Shown: one piece after another, positions 21,929 through 33,721 of the stretch
Position numbering within the stretch: position 1 is the first letter of the stretch
Layout of the letters: each line of letters opens with the position of its first letter
Source of the DNA: Novakomyces olei
Lineage: Eukaryota > Ascomycota > Novakomycetes > Novakomycetales > Novakomycetaceae
DNA: 64,000 bases
Reading direction: 5' to 3'
Assembly: GCA_016906335.1 (NCBI GenBank)
Contig: JADEYG010000015.1
Span: 310,001-374,000, forward strand
Notes under the pieces: model-generated
Told to the model about the DNA's origin: nothing
Databases searched by the model: none
What the model saw: the letters and a program-made list of their open reading frames with translations, nothing else
Position numbers and translations under genes: made by a program

Positions 21929-22684
21929 TGCAATACTCGCTCTATGTTTGGGCCGAGTTGCTATTGCCGAACCACTTGTATTGTGTACTACTTGACGATT
22001 TTCCAATTTGTTTCAACATTTTAACGGCCTCTTATTTTGTGAGGTTAAGTGTTCTGCTTTTTTTTTCCAAAAATAATTTTTTTATCGAACCCACAATCTG
22101 TTTACTTTATACGAGACCTGAGGCGTACTTTTGTGTTGGTGGGGTTTGCCGCTTATGCCACTGACCGGGTCGGTGCCTTATTGGCAGTCGTTTTGTTTTA
22201 TGGGTATGGCAAAAGCAAACATTATAATTGCGGGTGAATTCGCGATAGAAGGGATTTGATGAGATCTGTGAAATTGAGTATTATGTAGAGCAGATATCAA
22301 CAGTCTATTACTCTTGTTGAAGAGCGGAAAAACTAATCTGTCAATGTTAAACTCTCTTAGGTTTGTTATAACGAGACCTGTGAACGGTTATCACTTTAAC
22401 GTGTTGTTGCAAATACGCAGTTTATAAAGCTTTTAGCGTATTGCGCACTGTCGCAGACATTACGAGTCTGCATAACCAGTTTAGAAGCCGGAATTGCGTT
22501 ATTTGATTTGATGATTAATTAATTAGTTAATCAATTAATTAGTATGTTTTTAGTGTTGCATAGGATTATGAGTAATAATAGTAATAACAATAATAACAAA
22601 TATTTATTTTTATTATTATCAATCATTATCATTACGATAATTGTAGACTCAATTAGACACGATTGCCTTCTTGTGCGTTGCATT
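21929..22684. other. Intergenic region before NAA20
   Basis: 756 bases of AT-rich DNA. An inverted repeat built from TTAATTAA-like words lies at 22514-22541, and AATAAC/TTATTATT microsatellite-like sequence lies at 22570-22640, directly upstream of the NAA20 ATG. No gene was seen. Confidence 0.6.
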
Positions 22685-23457
22685 ATGAGCGAATTGCGTC
22701 GGTTTCGAGCGACAGATTTGTTCAATTTCAATAATGTGTAAGTCTTGTATAAGCTTAAATTAACTTTGCACAGGAACCTCGATCATCTCACAGAAACTTA
22801 TCATATCTCGTTCTATCTTTCATACTTGGCGCGATGGCCTGATCTGTTTTGTGTGCAGGAATCTGTTGGCAGCCGCGGCCATAAACGGTTGATGGGATAT
22901 TGTAAGCTCTCGTTCTCTACAAACTTTGAGCGATTATTTTTATCCTGATAAACATTTGAACTGGTCGTTTATTTGGTTCAATTCCGTGTTTTACTATCAC
23001 TTATCCATTTATAGTGTTTTCGAGCTTGTGCTAATGCAACAGTCATGGGCAAGACTGAAGGCCGGGGTACAGACTGGCATGGACATGTGACAGCAATAAC
23101 AGTTGCACCAGAGTTTAGGCGGCTCGGACTTGCAAACGGCATGATGGCTCTTCTTGAGGGCGTATGTGAACGACGACATAATGCTTATTTCGTTGATTTG
23201 TTCGTGAGAGCAAGTAACAGTTTAGCAATTGGACTGTACAAGGCTCTGGGCTACTCTGTCTACCGGCGTGTTCTTGGGTACTATGGGAACGGAAGAGGCT
23301 CGGGCGAAGATGCTTTTGGTGAGATTTGCTTATTTATCTAATTGTCTCTAACTTTTAAGATATGAGAAAAGCACTGGCACGAGACCGTGACAAGTCAAGT
23401 GTACGGGAGGATGGAGAATCGTACTGTATTACCCCGGAGCAAGCTGTTTTTCATTAG
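22685..23457 (+). CDS. NAA20: NatB catalytic subunit, N-terminal acetyltransferase
   Basis: Transfers acetyl from acetyl-CoA to nascent chains starting Met-Asp, Met-Glu, Met-Asn or Met-Gln, bound to the ribosome with Naa25. Four exons, 22685..22737, 22774..22901, 23043..23318 and 23360..23457, all in phase, give 184 aa. Intron 1 is only 36 bases. Family sequence is clear throughout: LRRFRATDLFNFNNVNLDHL, TETYHISFYLSYLARWPDLF, the acetyl-CoA site VTAITVAPEFRRLGLA, VDLFVRASNSLAIGLYKALGY and the tail EDAFDMRKALARDRDKSSV. The yeast orthologue is NAT3. The last exon is missed by simple frame calling because it is 98 bases long. Confidence 0.93.
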
Positions 23458-24001
23458 ATTTTGTAATGCTAGACTTGCATTGAAATATTTCTTTATTGTA
23501 CATAAGAAAAAACACTCCAATGCAGAGAAAAAGGATAATTTAATTAGTTTATTCCACCTTAACTAATCAAGTCTATTATTATTCATCATTTTTTTTTGTC
23601 ATATTCAAGGCAAGTTTACAATTCTTTTGTGGTTAATTGCAGCCTTTTTTAATTTGAATATTCATTACATTCAATCGATTCATCAAAAGTCGATAGCCAT
23701 CATATGTACCGCGTCTCAAGTATCGTGGAATCTGTCATAATATAGCGTTAGAAAGGAGCTCTGTGTTATATTTGTCGCCATTTTTTGTTTCGTCGGATGG
23801 AGATAAGACACCATTCCTTGAAATTTTGAACGTCGTTATACGAGCATCAAAAGTCATAATCTAGGGTTAGTTCCCTAAAGAAATGAAGATGAAAGGAAGC
23901 TCAAACGAATCATTTTCTGGGCTCGAGAGAGCTCAGTACTAATACATTTCTAATACAAAGTGGACAAGACAAAGTATTAAAAAGTACCAAAACGAATAAT
24001 A
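23458..24001. other. Convergent intergenic region
   Basis: 3' flanks of NAA20 and the CRT10-type gene. It is AT-rich, with AATATTTCTTTATTG near 23485. No gene was recognised. Confidence 0.6.
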
Positions 24002-25963
24002 CTACAACGACTTACCACAAGAAAGAACAGTTTCTGCTCGCTGCCTTCTATAGTTCTCCGTAAAACTGTCAAACTTTAATGTCAATATATAGATCAGCAA
24101 ACGACCTACCCAACAATCTCGCCAGAATTTGGTCCTTCAATAACGTCACCAGGAACAAGACTGAGCCTCTCTAAATCCTCTTGCTGGCCACATGTCTGCT
24201 GCGCCATGCTTTCACGAACCAAAACCAAAGCCCCAACTTGGCCAGATTGAGTTGCGCATATAACAAGAGACAGTTCTGGTATGTACTTTTCGTAAGCACC
24301 GATTAAAAAAATAGGAGTATTTAAACTTATCAAACAGAAAAAAATATTAAAAAATATTAAATTAAAATTAAATTAAACAAATTATTGAAAAAGAACGTTT
24401 CAAATACCTCTAGCATATTTATACGGTCGAATCCTAAATGGATCCTTGAAACAAACAAATTGCCTTGAATCGCACATAGCTCCAATTGCCCATCAATTGT
24501 AAGACATATTAAGCTAAGACGGTGCTCAGTAGCCAGCATGAACAGTTGTGCACATTGTTGGGATCGAAAAGCGGAAATCTCAGACATATCTGGCCACATG
24601 TGCAATAATGCTGCTTGTTCTCTCAACTCACGAGGAGATAATGAATCTGCACCAAACTGGCCTCCTCGTCGCTCAAAATCCCGATAGTCAACGGCAGCAA
24701 TTGCCCAACCGTCCTCCAATGCCTGTTGCCGGGCAACCAAAAGACCCGCATCTATATCATATACACAAAAGTATCCGGAAATTTGGGCGGCTGCAATAAA
24801 GTGGCCGTCATGGCTGAAGGCTACAGATGGAATATTCGAGTCTAAACCCTGTCCACTGATTTCAAGCTCTTGAACTTGACCGCTGCTCGATGGCTGAGCC
24901 CATGGGTGGTCGTTGCGGAAGGCAGCAATGGTGCTCATCGAATATCTCATTTATGTTAGATAAATATACTTGCTCGGTGTAAAGAAAGCGTGAACCCTAA
25001 GCCAACGTGTCGCAAACATAAGAAAAGAAGCAATTACAAATGACGGTGACAAAACAAAAAAACAAAAAAATTAAAAAAAATTAAAAAAAATACAATATTT
25101 AATATTTAGAATTAATAAATAATAAATAGTAAATAATAATTAAAATTAAACGCAAAAATTAAATTTAAAACTAGCATCTAGAAAAATGATGAAACAAAAG
25201 CCAAATCAGCAGGAATCCAAATAGATTGAATGATCACGCACGGCATCTATACGAACCCGTATAAACCTAGACAAACCCTGTTTCTTACATTTGTATTGTA
25301 TGGGCATTGCAAGAAACGGCTAGTAGTCTTCGTTCTGCATTTAGATCGATACCCCAAGCACTGCGCTTACAGCGTAATGTGAAAGCAATCCGGGGTAAAG
25401 GATCAAGGTAATAGCAACTAACAATCCCGTTATCTCGGGCAGCTACTAGAACATCCATATTTGCAAGTCTTCCGCTACGAAGATGATTAATACTAGCCGG
25501 CCGTTGCGGATTAATGTGACCCGGAGCGCCTGGTACCTCGTCAGAATACTCCACTGAATCCAAAACAGCAGCCGGCTCAGTGTCAATTGCCGGAAGAGCT
25601 CGCAGGGCTTGCACAATTTCTAGGATAAGCACTCTAAAAACATATAGTTACCACTTGAGGCTGAACGGGGCAAATTAGGTTAGAATTTAAACACAATTAA
25701 ATTCCGCTTGTTACCGATGTAAAAGACGCTACTGTTGCAAGGACCACAGGCAACTAGATTGTTCCGCCATGGCTGCAAATCTGGTGAGCTCACGCGCTGC
25801 TCTGAGACAAGAACAGCCTACCAAAATAAGCATTTATTTGAATGATTAAATTTCGCGTACTGAGCTTAATTGCCGTGACCACGGCTCCACGCTCCGGCGC
25901 CGAGAGAGCATGAGAATCCCGACTAAAAAAGACCTGTCCGTCGTTCATGTCAACTGTACACAT
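24002..25963 (-). CDS. CRT10-type WD-repeat protein
   Basis: Six exons on the minus strand, 25963..25861, 25801..25715, 25631..25289, 24945..24408, 24285..24110 and 24065..24002, stay in phase and give 436 aa. Motifs typical of the fungal Crt10 family are readable: RGAVVTAIKL, NNLVACGPCNSSVFYIV, KRSAWGIDLNAERRLLAVSC, SNIPSVAFSHDGHFIAAAQI, DGWAIAAVDYRDF and RINMLEYIPELSLVICATQ. These are beta-propeller strands. Yeast Crt10 influences ribonucleotide reductase gene expression, but the role here is inferred from family only. Intron 3 is long (343 bases) and A-rich. The protein is shorter than yeast Crt10 (957 aa), so an additional 5' exon is possible, and the last exon (21 codons) is the least certain. 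Confidence 0.7.
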
Positions 25964-26418
25964 TCAGTTGCTGAGATGATATCATAGAAGCACAGTGCAT
26001 TATATTAGGGTTTGTTAGGGTTTGCATGTTATAGAGTTCATCTATTAGCTGTAACACTCGCCGATTGGAAAGACACGACTTGGATTTCCCCATATTAAAA
26101 ATAGCAAAGTATGGTTAAACGTACGATAGATTAGCTCGCAGGATAGGATTGAGAATAATGAACGCGCGTCCTCGCAAAGGCAGTTGCTGATGATAGAAGG
26201 CAAAGCCATAATCAGGATTATACAAATAATAAATGCCATAAACAATTGCTTTCTTGGTCTATCTTGAGTTGGCCGTACAGCCAGATCTCTGAGCAGACGC
26301 CATATTGTAAATTGCAGTAACCGACTTGCAATATCCCAACTTTTTGTGACGAGAAACCACAAACGAAACCCAGAAAGACTATGGAATAAAAGTAAATAAA
26401 TATACTAAAATACCGGTA
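25964..26418. promoter_or_regulatory. Divergent promoter of CRT10-type gene and FAR11
   Basis: 455 bases between start codons. TTAGGGTTTGTTAGGGTTTG lies at 26008-26026. Overlapping minus-strand open frames here have no domain and read against the FAR11 first exons. Confidence 0.5.
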
Positions 26419-28975
26419 ATGGCGGGAGCGCCGGTCGCGGCAGATCGACCGCAATTCCGGCACCGACTGGTAGAGCCGGCTCTGCCTGCAGTACGTCACT
26501 CTTATAAACATTTGTGCTGATAAAACCGCGTAGCGAATACCGCTTGATCCAGGCACGGAAGACGAGAGTCTTTTGGCGGCAATTGATGAGGTTTTTGACG
26601 TGGAAGATGCCGAGTTTCTACAGGCAGCGGAGCAAGCATTCGTGGATCTCAATCTCGAACGAGAACCTATTGAGTTCTTGCTGACTCTCATCGATACGGA
26701 ACAAGGACTGCTAGCGCTTGCTTACTGCAGTCTAGGCCAGTATTCTACTTGTTTAAACACGGAAGAACAGTGTGATCGAAGCTTAGAGGCAAACCTAAGC
26801 TTGCTAAGATCGGGAGCCTTTGAATTGTTAGCGGAGCCATTGTATAATGGTAACACTGGGACAAATATTTCTGGGCTTCGGGTCAAGTTGCTGGTGGTGA
26901 TGCTGGAAGCTTGGCGGAGAGCTAAGCTACAAGATCGTGCCAAAAGTATGATGCTCTCTCTAAAGACGTGTTTATATGATAAATAACATTTTTCTTTTTT
27001 ATTTTAATAATTGCAGATTAACCGATTGATTGATTGATTGATTGATTTGCTTTCTTTTTCTTTATGTCCATGTTTAACTTTATTTAATTGTTCCTCCATC
27101 TGAATTCGTCGAATCGAAATTAAAGTTTAGCCCATTTACCAGATGAACGATTGATTACGTGTTGCATTCGGCTAATTGCCGCCCAATCTCAATCTACTGA
27201 CTTCACTACAATGGTATGAAAATGCAACATGTGGCATACAATTTCCTACAATTTCTAATAATCTACAGATTGTCCGACTACTCTGTTCGTCTATCCTCAT
27301 ATTCTGGGGCGACGCTGCTCAAGCACGTGCAGTCAAAGCCAACTTTCCCCAACAGCCCGCAGAAAACTTGAAAAAGTCTCTACATGACTGTGAAGTGTTT
27401 GAAGAACAAGTGCGAACCAAATACCCCGGGTACCGACTCACCAAATCTGGGCAGGATAAAGACGACATTGTCCAGCTCACAGAGGCACTTTTAATTTCCG
27501 AAATTGGACCTGTGAATGCTGTTGAATGCACGGATCCAAGCAGCTTCAACTACTCTACAACTCCAGCACCTTCTCCGCCTTTAGCTCCTACGTTTTCTCG
27601 TCCCCAGCAACGCAGATTGCAAGATTCTGAAGACGGATCTTTTCCCTTCCGCCTCCCCTTGGCAGCAGATGGAGACTTGCAACTTCCGCAAGCAGTATTA
27701 GAGGCCCAGGATCTTTTTCGTCTTTCCTTACAAGAGGCTCCGTACACGGAGCAGCAGCTCGCCTTTGAGCGATTGCTCTTAACCGCCCCCAGTGAAAAGC
27801 GGACGTTTTTAATAGATAAACAGCTGACGACTGAAGGCGATTTGCCTTCAAGTGTTCATCGTGTTTATTCCGCTATTCTCCCACAAATGACTGCGCTCGC
27901 AGAATCGCTCGTTCATCACGTACTGACCCTAGATCGGCTCGGCGGCGTCGGGCAAGGCGTCGGGCCGATCGGAGATACAGAAACGCGACCGAGGTTGGGC
28001 GTTTACGCGGGTGAAAAGGCCGTAAAAACTGCTACACATGTAATGCTTCTGTTATGGAAATGGTTTCATGTCTCACACGAGCTCAAGGCTGAAACGTTTG
28101 CAACAAAACTACTGGACTCTGGTCTATTAGTGGCTTTTACAAAACTGCTCGGCTCACCTAGTGCAGTCTGTGAGCCCCTCAAGCAAAATGCTGGCTCCAT
28201 TGTGGCCTCTAGTCTAATGAAAACGTTTTACGGCAAGAGGCAGAGATCTTTTAATTTTCCTTCTTCTTCTTTCACACCTTCTTGCGATCAAAAAGTACCC
28301 CATCAAACCCAAGATAAACACAAAAAAGAATCGCAAAATAAAGCAGGTGACCAAGAAGAAGAATCATGTAAAAAAGAGCAAGGCGAAAGCCGTAGTCAAG
28401 AACATGGCCTTTCCACAACAAGATCAGAATCGTCAGAGATTGGCACAGCTGCAGGAGAATCTGTGTCTTTAACAAGTGTGTATGCAATGCTGAACTTGTT
28501 GTGTTTGACACTTAAAACAGTAAGGAAGAAACCTCAAAGGCTTGTGCTTTTGATACAGCTAAAAGGCCTTGTAACACTGAAACGCTGCCTCCGAGTTCCG
28601 TACGAAGCAGTGGAGCAATACGTATTAAAACTTTACAAAGGGATGATTCCTCTGTGCGGGCGTAAATGGAGGCAAAATAACATGAGAATAATAACATCAG
28701 TATACTTGAAGTGTAAGAATCCTTATCTCCGTGACGATTGGATTCATGGACTCGATTGTGACGTTGATATGGAAGCAGCAGCCGCTCAAGAGACACAGTT
28801 ACGCAATCTTTGTGACAATTACAATAGACGCCTTGCTATTGTTGAAGGCAAGGGTAAGAATATTTTTGAAAATAACAATGAGAATGAAGAAAGCGCTGGG
28901 AATGATGAAGGTGATTTTTTCAGTGAGGAAGTATACGCGTACAATCAGCATCGACGCTCGTCCATAAGGATATGA
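26419..28975 (+). CDS. FAR11: STRIPAK component Far11/STRIP homologue
   Basis: Scaffold of the STRIPAK/Far phosphatase complex (striatin, PP2A, Mob3), which acts in pheromone arrest, TORC2 and septation signalling. Four exons, 26419..26490, 26534..26945, 27143..27213 and 27269..28975, keep phase and give 753 aa. The N1221-type helical domain covers roughly residues 20-260 (EGSLLAAID-like start, then ERLITCCIRLIAAQSQSTDF and IVRLLCSSILIFWG). A central Lys/Glu/Ser-rich linker follows. The DUF3402-type C-terminal domain has the conserved KWRQNNMRIITSVYLKC and LRDDWIHGLDCD. Exon 3 is only 71 bases. The donor at 26946 and the exact 5' end are the less certain parts. Confidence 0.82.
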
Positions 28976-29162
28976 TGTAAATAACAAATAATGAATATAT
29001 AGATCCATCCATTGATCCTCAATTTCGTAAATATGTAGTTGATTTATTTGCATTCAGATATATATCATAATTAAATAATTAAATTATATATAATGCAATG
29101 AACTTTTAGATCTATTACAGATTATCATCCAATTTAGAAAACCGTACAAACGCCCCTTATGC

Positions 29163-30254
29163 TTAATCATTCAAAACAGGTTCCTCTGGCCGTCCCTGCT
29201 TCGACCGTGTTGGCCAAAAACTTGGAAGGTCAATTTTCTGAAATTGCGGTTCGACACATCGCTCAACGAACCAGGTCCTTAAACGTGCCTCAATTAGTTG
29301 AGAAATTTTTGGAATATTTTGCAATCGTGATCGTGCCCCTACAAGCGATCTTACAGCTAATTCTAATCGAAAGTCAGAGGCAAAATTAAACGTTAATGTT
29401 GTAGTGGACCCGTTCCCGTTCCCGTTTCGATCCGAGCTGTTTTCGCCATTCCCATTATTTTGTTCATTTTCATGCTCCTGATCCCGCTCTGCCTCACCCG
29501 TCTGATTACTAGGAGTGAGGGAAATGAAAAGTGTACCGGAGAACCGGACGACCGAGACACTGAGCCCTACCGGTAAAACTGCAAACGCAGGCTGAGGGTA
29601 ATTTAATATTATTTTTGTTTCCAAGGCAAGTGTAATACTGTCCGTCAAGTCAACGTCCATGCGAGCCTGTAAGCGTGAAGGCTCATCTTCACAAGGACAT
29701 ATTTTACAATTCGAAAATATGGGAAACTCTTCGCCAAGGTGAATATTGGTAATAGTTATCTCGTCCAGCATAGACGGACGAAGGGGCCCGTTTAGCACTG
29801 ATTCCAAACGCGTTAGAATCGCATCGTTTGATCTTATATCTTCGCGAAATTGAGAAAGCGCTTGAGCCACGAGGACATTGAACCAATCCAGACTTTCGGG
29901 CTGATGTGAATTGACATTATAAAACGTTTTAGAAAGTAGAGTTGTCGTAGCTAAATGCGGAAGAGGCCGAAGCACAGAAGACCGTTTGCGTCTTAATGTT
30001 CTTTGTAAAAAGCCGTCACGCTGATCTTCAGAGACAGCACTGCTATGAAAGGGCCAAGTGCTTGCTCCGCCTGCTGGATCAGAGGCCTCACCGAATATAA
30101 AGAATCGTAAAAACACAATTAAAATTACAAGCATGCCGAGCTGCCCAGCAACGACGCCTTGAGCAAACGTCCATTGAGACGAGGCATTTGTGATTGCCGT
30201 TTGAGTGTTTGGGACATTTGGCGGCTCAGGCGGCCAAGGCATCGCTGCCTGCAT
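29163..30254 (-). CDS. MMM1: ERMES subunit Mmm1 (ER membrane, SMP lipid-transfer domain)
   Basis: ER-anchored subunit of the ER-mitochondria encounter structure, which moves phospholipid with Mdm12 and Mdm34/Mdm10. 363 aa. It has a short lumenal N terminus, a transmembrane segment with the family signature WTFAQGVVAGQLGMLVILIV (about 32-51), then the SMP domain starting SLDWFNVLVAQALSQFRED and including MLDEITITNIHLGEEFP. An Asn/Gly/Ser-rich loop interrupts the domain. The frame stays open upstream through a poly-Leu tract encoded by the (TTA)n microsatellite, but no ATG occurs there, so translation must start at MQAAMPWPPE or the next Met four codons on. Confidence 0.94.
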   Translation of the reverse strand: MQAAMPWPPEPPNVPNTQTAITNASSQWTFAQGVVAGQLGMLVILIVFLRFFIFGEASDPAGGASTWPFHSSAVSEDQRDGFLQRTLRRKRSSVLRPLPHLATTTLLSKTFYNVNSHQPESLDWFNVLVAQALSQFREDIRSNDAILTRLESVLNGPLRPSMLDEITITNIHLGEEFPIFSNCKICPCEDEPSRLQARMDVDLTDSITLALETKIILNYPQPAFAVLPVGLSVSVVRFSGTLFISLTPSNQTGEAERDQEHENEQNNGNGENSSDRNGNGNGSTTTLTFNFASDFRLELAVRSLVGARSRLQNIPKISQLIEARLRTWFVERCVEPQFQKIDLPSFWPTRSKQGRPEEPVLND

Positions 30255-30261
30255 TGCTCGC

Positions 30262-30507
<246 letters not shown>

Positions 30508-30552
30508 TGGTAATATATACCGGCCGACCTGGAATCCAAAATTTTACACAAT

Positions 30553-30801
30553 ATGGAGTTTTCAGAAGAGACCAAGGTAAGCCTTTAAATTGTCTATCTA
30601 CAGCTCACTAAACATGCAGGAACGCATTTCGCGTGTTATTGAGCTGAGCAAGTTAACTCTGCATTACGGCTGGATCCCCTTGATCCTATACTTGGGTAAG
30701 CTCAATTTTAATATGTGGAACAGGACTAATACTTCGAACTAGGCTATTCTCGCACGGATCCGAAGCCACAGTTACTGCGTCTAGTGTCGCCGTTGGCCTA
30801 A
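30553..30801 (+). CDS. TOM7: Mitochondrial import receptor subunit Tom7
   Basis: Small tail-anchored outer-membrane subunit of the TOM translocase; it regulates TOM assembly and the sharing of Mdm10 between ERMES and SAM. Three exons, 30553..30576, 30620..30695 and 30743..30801, in phase, give 52 aa. The product reads [20 protein letters not shown], then [19 protein letters not shown], then [12 protein letters not shown], matching the Tom7 pattern of an N-terminal amphipathic helix, one membrane segment with the Gly-Trp-Ile-Pro core, and a short Pro-containing tail. Introns are 43 and 47 bases (GTAAGC donors, CTAA-type branch sites). It starts 298 bases from MMM1 on the other strand. Confidence 0.92.
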
Positions 30802-31312
30802 AACCACACTGGTGTGCCGTTTAAATATGCTCCGTTGACACTGGGCGGAGAAACACTTTTCATGATTCTTCTAATTTAATTTATCCTGCTCTCTTATCGT
30901 CATAAATGTATATTTAATTACAAGTTCAGTATGATTGTAATACTCAAACCGAATTGGTTTCCAAATTTACGATGCATGTTTCAAAAACAGTGTAAATATC
31001 GGTCTTGCACTGTTCCATTAGTCGCGGCCTTTGAGCGATGACACATTCAGCCTATACAATACTCGCACTATTCGCTAAAGAAGGACATACTTTATACCAT
31101 ACATTATTCCCTATACATTATTCTATAATAGTGCCATAAACATTATTCATAATTAATTCATATACATTCCACGTATAGTGAGCGATAGAAGAGCCATTAA
31201 TCAATTAATTGACAAAAAAAAATAATTAATATCTATCGGCGCCAGTCGTAGATTATTAAACGGACCGGCGCTCTATTATCGTAGATGAACCAGCCAAAAT
31301 CGTAACGCCTGT
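30802..31312. other. Intergenic region between TOM7 and FLX1
   Basis: 511 bases of AT-rich DNA with ATACATTAT words near 31100-31160 and no recognised gene. It holds the TOM7 terminator region and the FLX1 promoter. Confidence 0.55.
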
Positions 31313-32528
31313 ATGGCGTCAGTTTATTCTCACACTGCAGCTGGTCTGCTGGCCGGCACCGTGTCTATAATATGGTACTACAAGTCTAAATGGCCTCACT
31401 GATCTCAGCGTACACCCGCTTGACTTGGTAAAGACGCGAATGCAAGTGCAAACGGGCCCGAACCGAGTGTCTTCCTGGCAGATGCTCCGTCATATCGCTC
31501 AGCATGAAGGGGTACGCGGCCTTTACCGGGGCTGTGCTATTAATATTGCTGGTGGCGGTATAAGCTGGGGAGTGTATTTTGGCATGTGAGTACCACTCTG
31601 TTTTATTATTGTCGGACATTGTTTTGCCCTTCTAACAGATTAGATACTCTCAAGCAAAGCGATATATTGCCGGCTTAGGAGGCGATGCAGATTGGCCTCT
31701 TTCGTCGTTTGGTTATTTGTCCTGTGCGGCCGTATCGGGTCTCGCAACGGCTTTGCTCACAAATCCTATATGGGTCGTAAAGACACGGGTTCTTGCCACT
31801 GATCGTGGTAAAGACGCTTATCGTGGATTTTTTGGTAAGCAAATGCGAAGCGCCTCCTCTATAGTTAATCATTAATTAATCTTGATTAATTAATCGCTCG
31901 AATTAATTGTTTATTTATTGTAATGTTTATTTAATATTGTATTTTGTTGTTTCTTGTGTCCACTTTTACATATCAATTTGGACTCTTTTCTAACAAAGGT
32001 TTCTTGATATTTCTAGACGGTGTGTCGCAAATTGCAAGAAAGGAAGGCATTCGTGGGTTTTATCGTGGACTCATCCCCTCTTTGTTTGGTGTTGCTCAGG
32101 GCTCAGTACAGTTTATGGCATATGAAAAGCTCAAGCTATTTATGCAAAAGGACGAATTTATCCCTTATTTGGTATGGTATCAATATAGATTTATACATGA
32201 TCATTTATTTATTATTATTATTATTATTTTGATGCGTTCTACTTATTTACTCTTACAGAGCAACACGCAATACCTTATTTGCTCAGCAACATCGAAGATA
32301 TTGGCCACCGCTATAACGTACCCTTACCAAACTTTAAGGTCTCGTGCACAGGTTTATACTGGTACAAATAAGGGACTCAGTATTCGGCAGACACTCAAGG
32401 ATCTCTCTCAAGAACCGCACGGGCTTTTCCGTAATTTGTATCGCGGCCTTGGGCCAAATCTCGTTCGGGTTGTGCCCCATACATGTGTTACGCTCCTTGT
32501 GTTTGAGAATGCCGTACGCATTTTATAA
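31313..32528 (+). CDS. FLX1: Mitochondrial FAD/folate carrier
   Basis: Inner-membrane SLC25 carrier of the FAD/folate subfamily. Five exons, 31313..31374, 31409..31585, 31644..31834, 32017..32171 and 32259..32528, in phase, give 284 aa. All three carrier repeats are present: VHPLDLVKTRMQV, NPIWVVKTRVL and TYPYQTLRSRAQV. The second is the subfamily mark (NPIWVVKTR), and the Arg in place of the usual acidic residue of repeat 3 is also typical. Six membrane helices fit the length (yeast Flx1 is 311 aa). Intron 1 is only 34 bases. Intron 2 uses the acceptor GATTAG, not the nearer CTAACAG, to keep phase. FAD supply supports the flavoenzymes of respiration. Confidence 0.88.
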
Positions 32529-33721
32529 AAGCAGCTTTTGTACCGGGTTTTGGAAAGAAGAAAAACACATAACGGAAAGGAAAACTGTGTCTAAAAATAA
32601 TGTAACTTTATTGAAAATTATTAGAAAGACAAATGACTATAGACAATCAAAATGGCATTTTTACACCTTACCTATTTAATACTATTTTTATTCATCTTTT
32701 TTATTGCGTATTTGCCTAGTTACGGTTCAGGGCGCGATCAATCCCCAGGTACTACAATATCTCTATTTCATATGTCTCGAATGATTATAGAGCTGTGATG
32801 TATTTAGATTAGCATAAATACTGATCCATATGACACAGCATCCAAGATTTGAATATTTGAGAACGAGTATCGATTATTAATGGACGCTAACTGAGACGTA
32901 AAAGCAAGCGGGCACAATATTGTACAATTAACAGGCAAAAAGAACTCGGAAATTCGAAAATCTTGATAGCGATAGTGATAATATTTGTTCTTTAATTACA
33001 GGGAAAAAAACACTGATTTAAAACTCAAATTGCCCATTGTAAAAAATAGTTTGTAAGCCTGTTGTACGCGAAATTCAAAATAAACTGGTGACCGACTTCC
33101 ATATTATATGGCAAAAAGAAGGCGATCAAAGATTGCAAGTATTTGACCAAACTGATAGCCCGTTGAAAGCAGCCTTTGCGATGTAGTTTTCTGAGACTTT
33201 TGGAACACTTTGCAGACTCAACTTTTGTAATATGTTTACTTCTCTTCACATTTTGTTATTTTAATTATTTTGTCTCTTTATCATTCTCTTTCAAAACTCT
33301 TTGGATATCAATTAGTGAAATATACTCTTCTCTTGAAATATTAGTAAAACAATTTTTAAAAGATAAAACAACTTTAGATTAATATTCTCGGCAGAAAATA
33401 TAAAAATTAAACATCATTGAAAAGCAGTGTCCTGAAACGTGTCCCAACCCTTTGTACTCATCTGCAAAGACCAGTACAAAGCTCCAATATGTCAAATACC
33501 TAGGGCTAATCCTGAGAGCATAAGACTATAATTCTCCAACACGCATGACTGTAGACAGATAGAGACAGTTAAATGTAAGCTAGTAATCGTAAATTTAGCG
33601 ACTAATCAAAGACTGGCCAAAGACTGGCCCAAGCTACCAAGACTAGCACCTGCAAAAGCCCGCTTACACGTTCTGTCTCTTGTTTTATTTTAATATTTAT
33701 TTTATTTGTTTGAGGAAGGTT
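32529..33721. other. Convergent intergenic region, no gene recognised
   Basis: 1.2 kb between the 3' ends of FLX1 and TUP1, AT-rich. Short open frames at 33025-33249 (minus) and 33176-33382 (plus) are hydrophobic, low-complexity and without domain. Confidence 0.6.

Noticed and set aside
26218-26691. 157-codon minus-strand frame over the FAR11 first exons
   Set aside because: Its serine/arginine-rich sequence is the antisense of FAR11 exon 2, which carries conserved family sequence.
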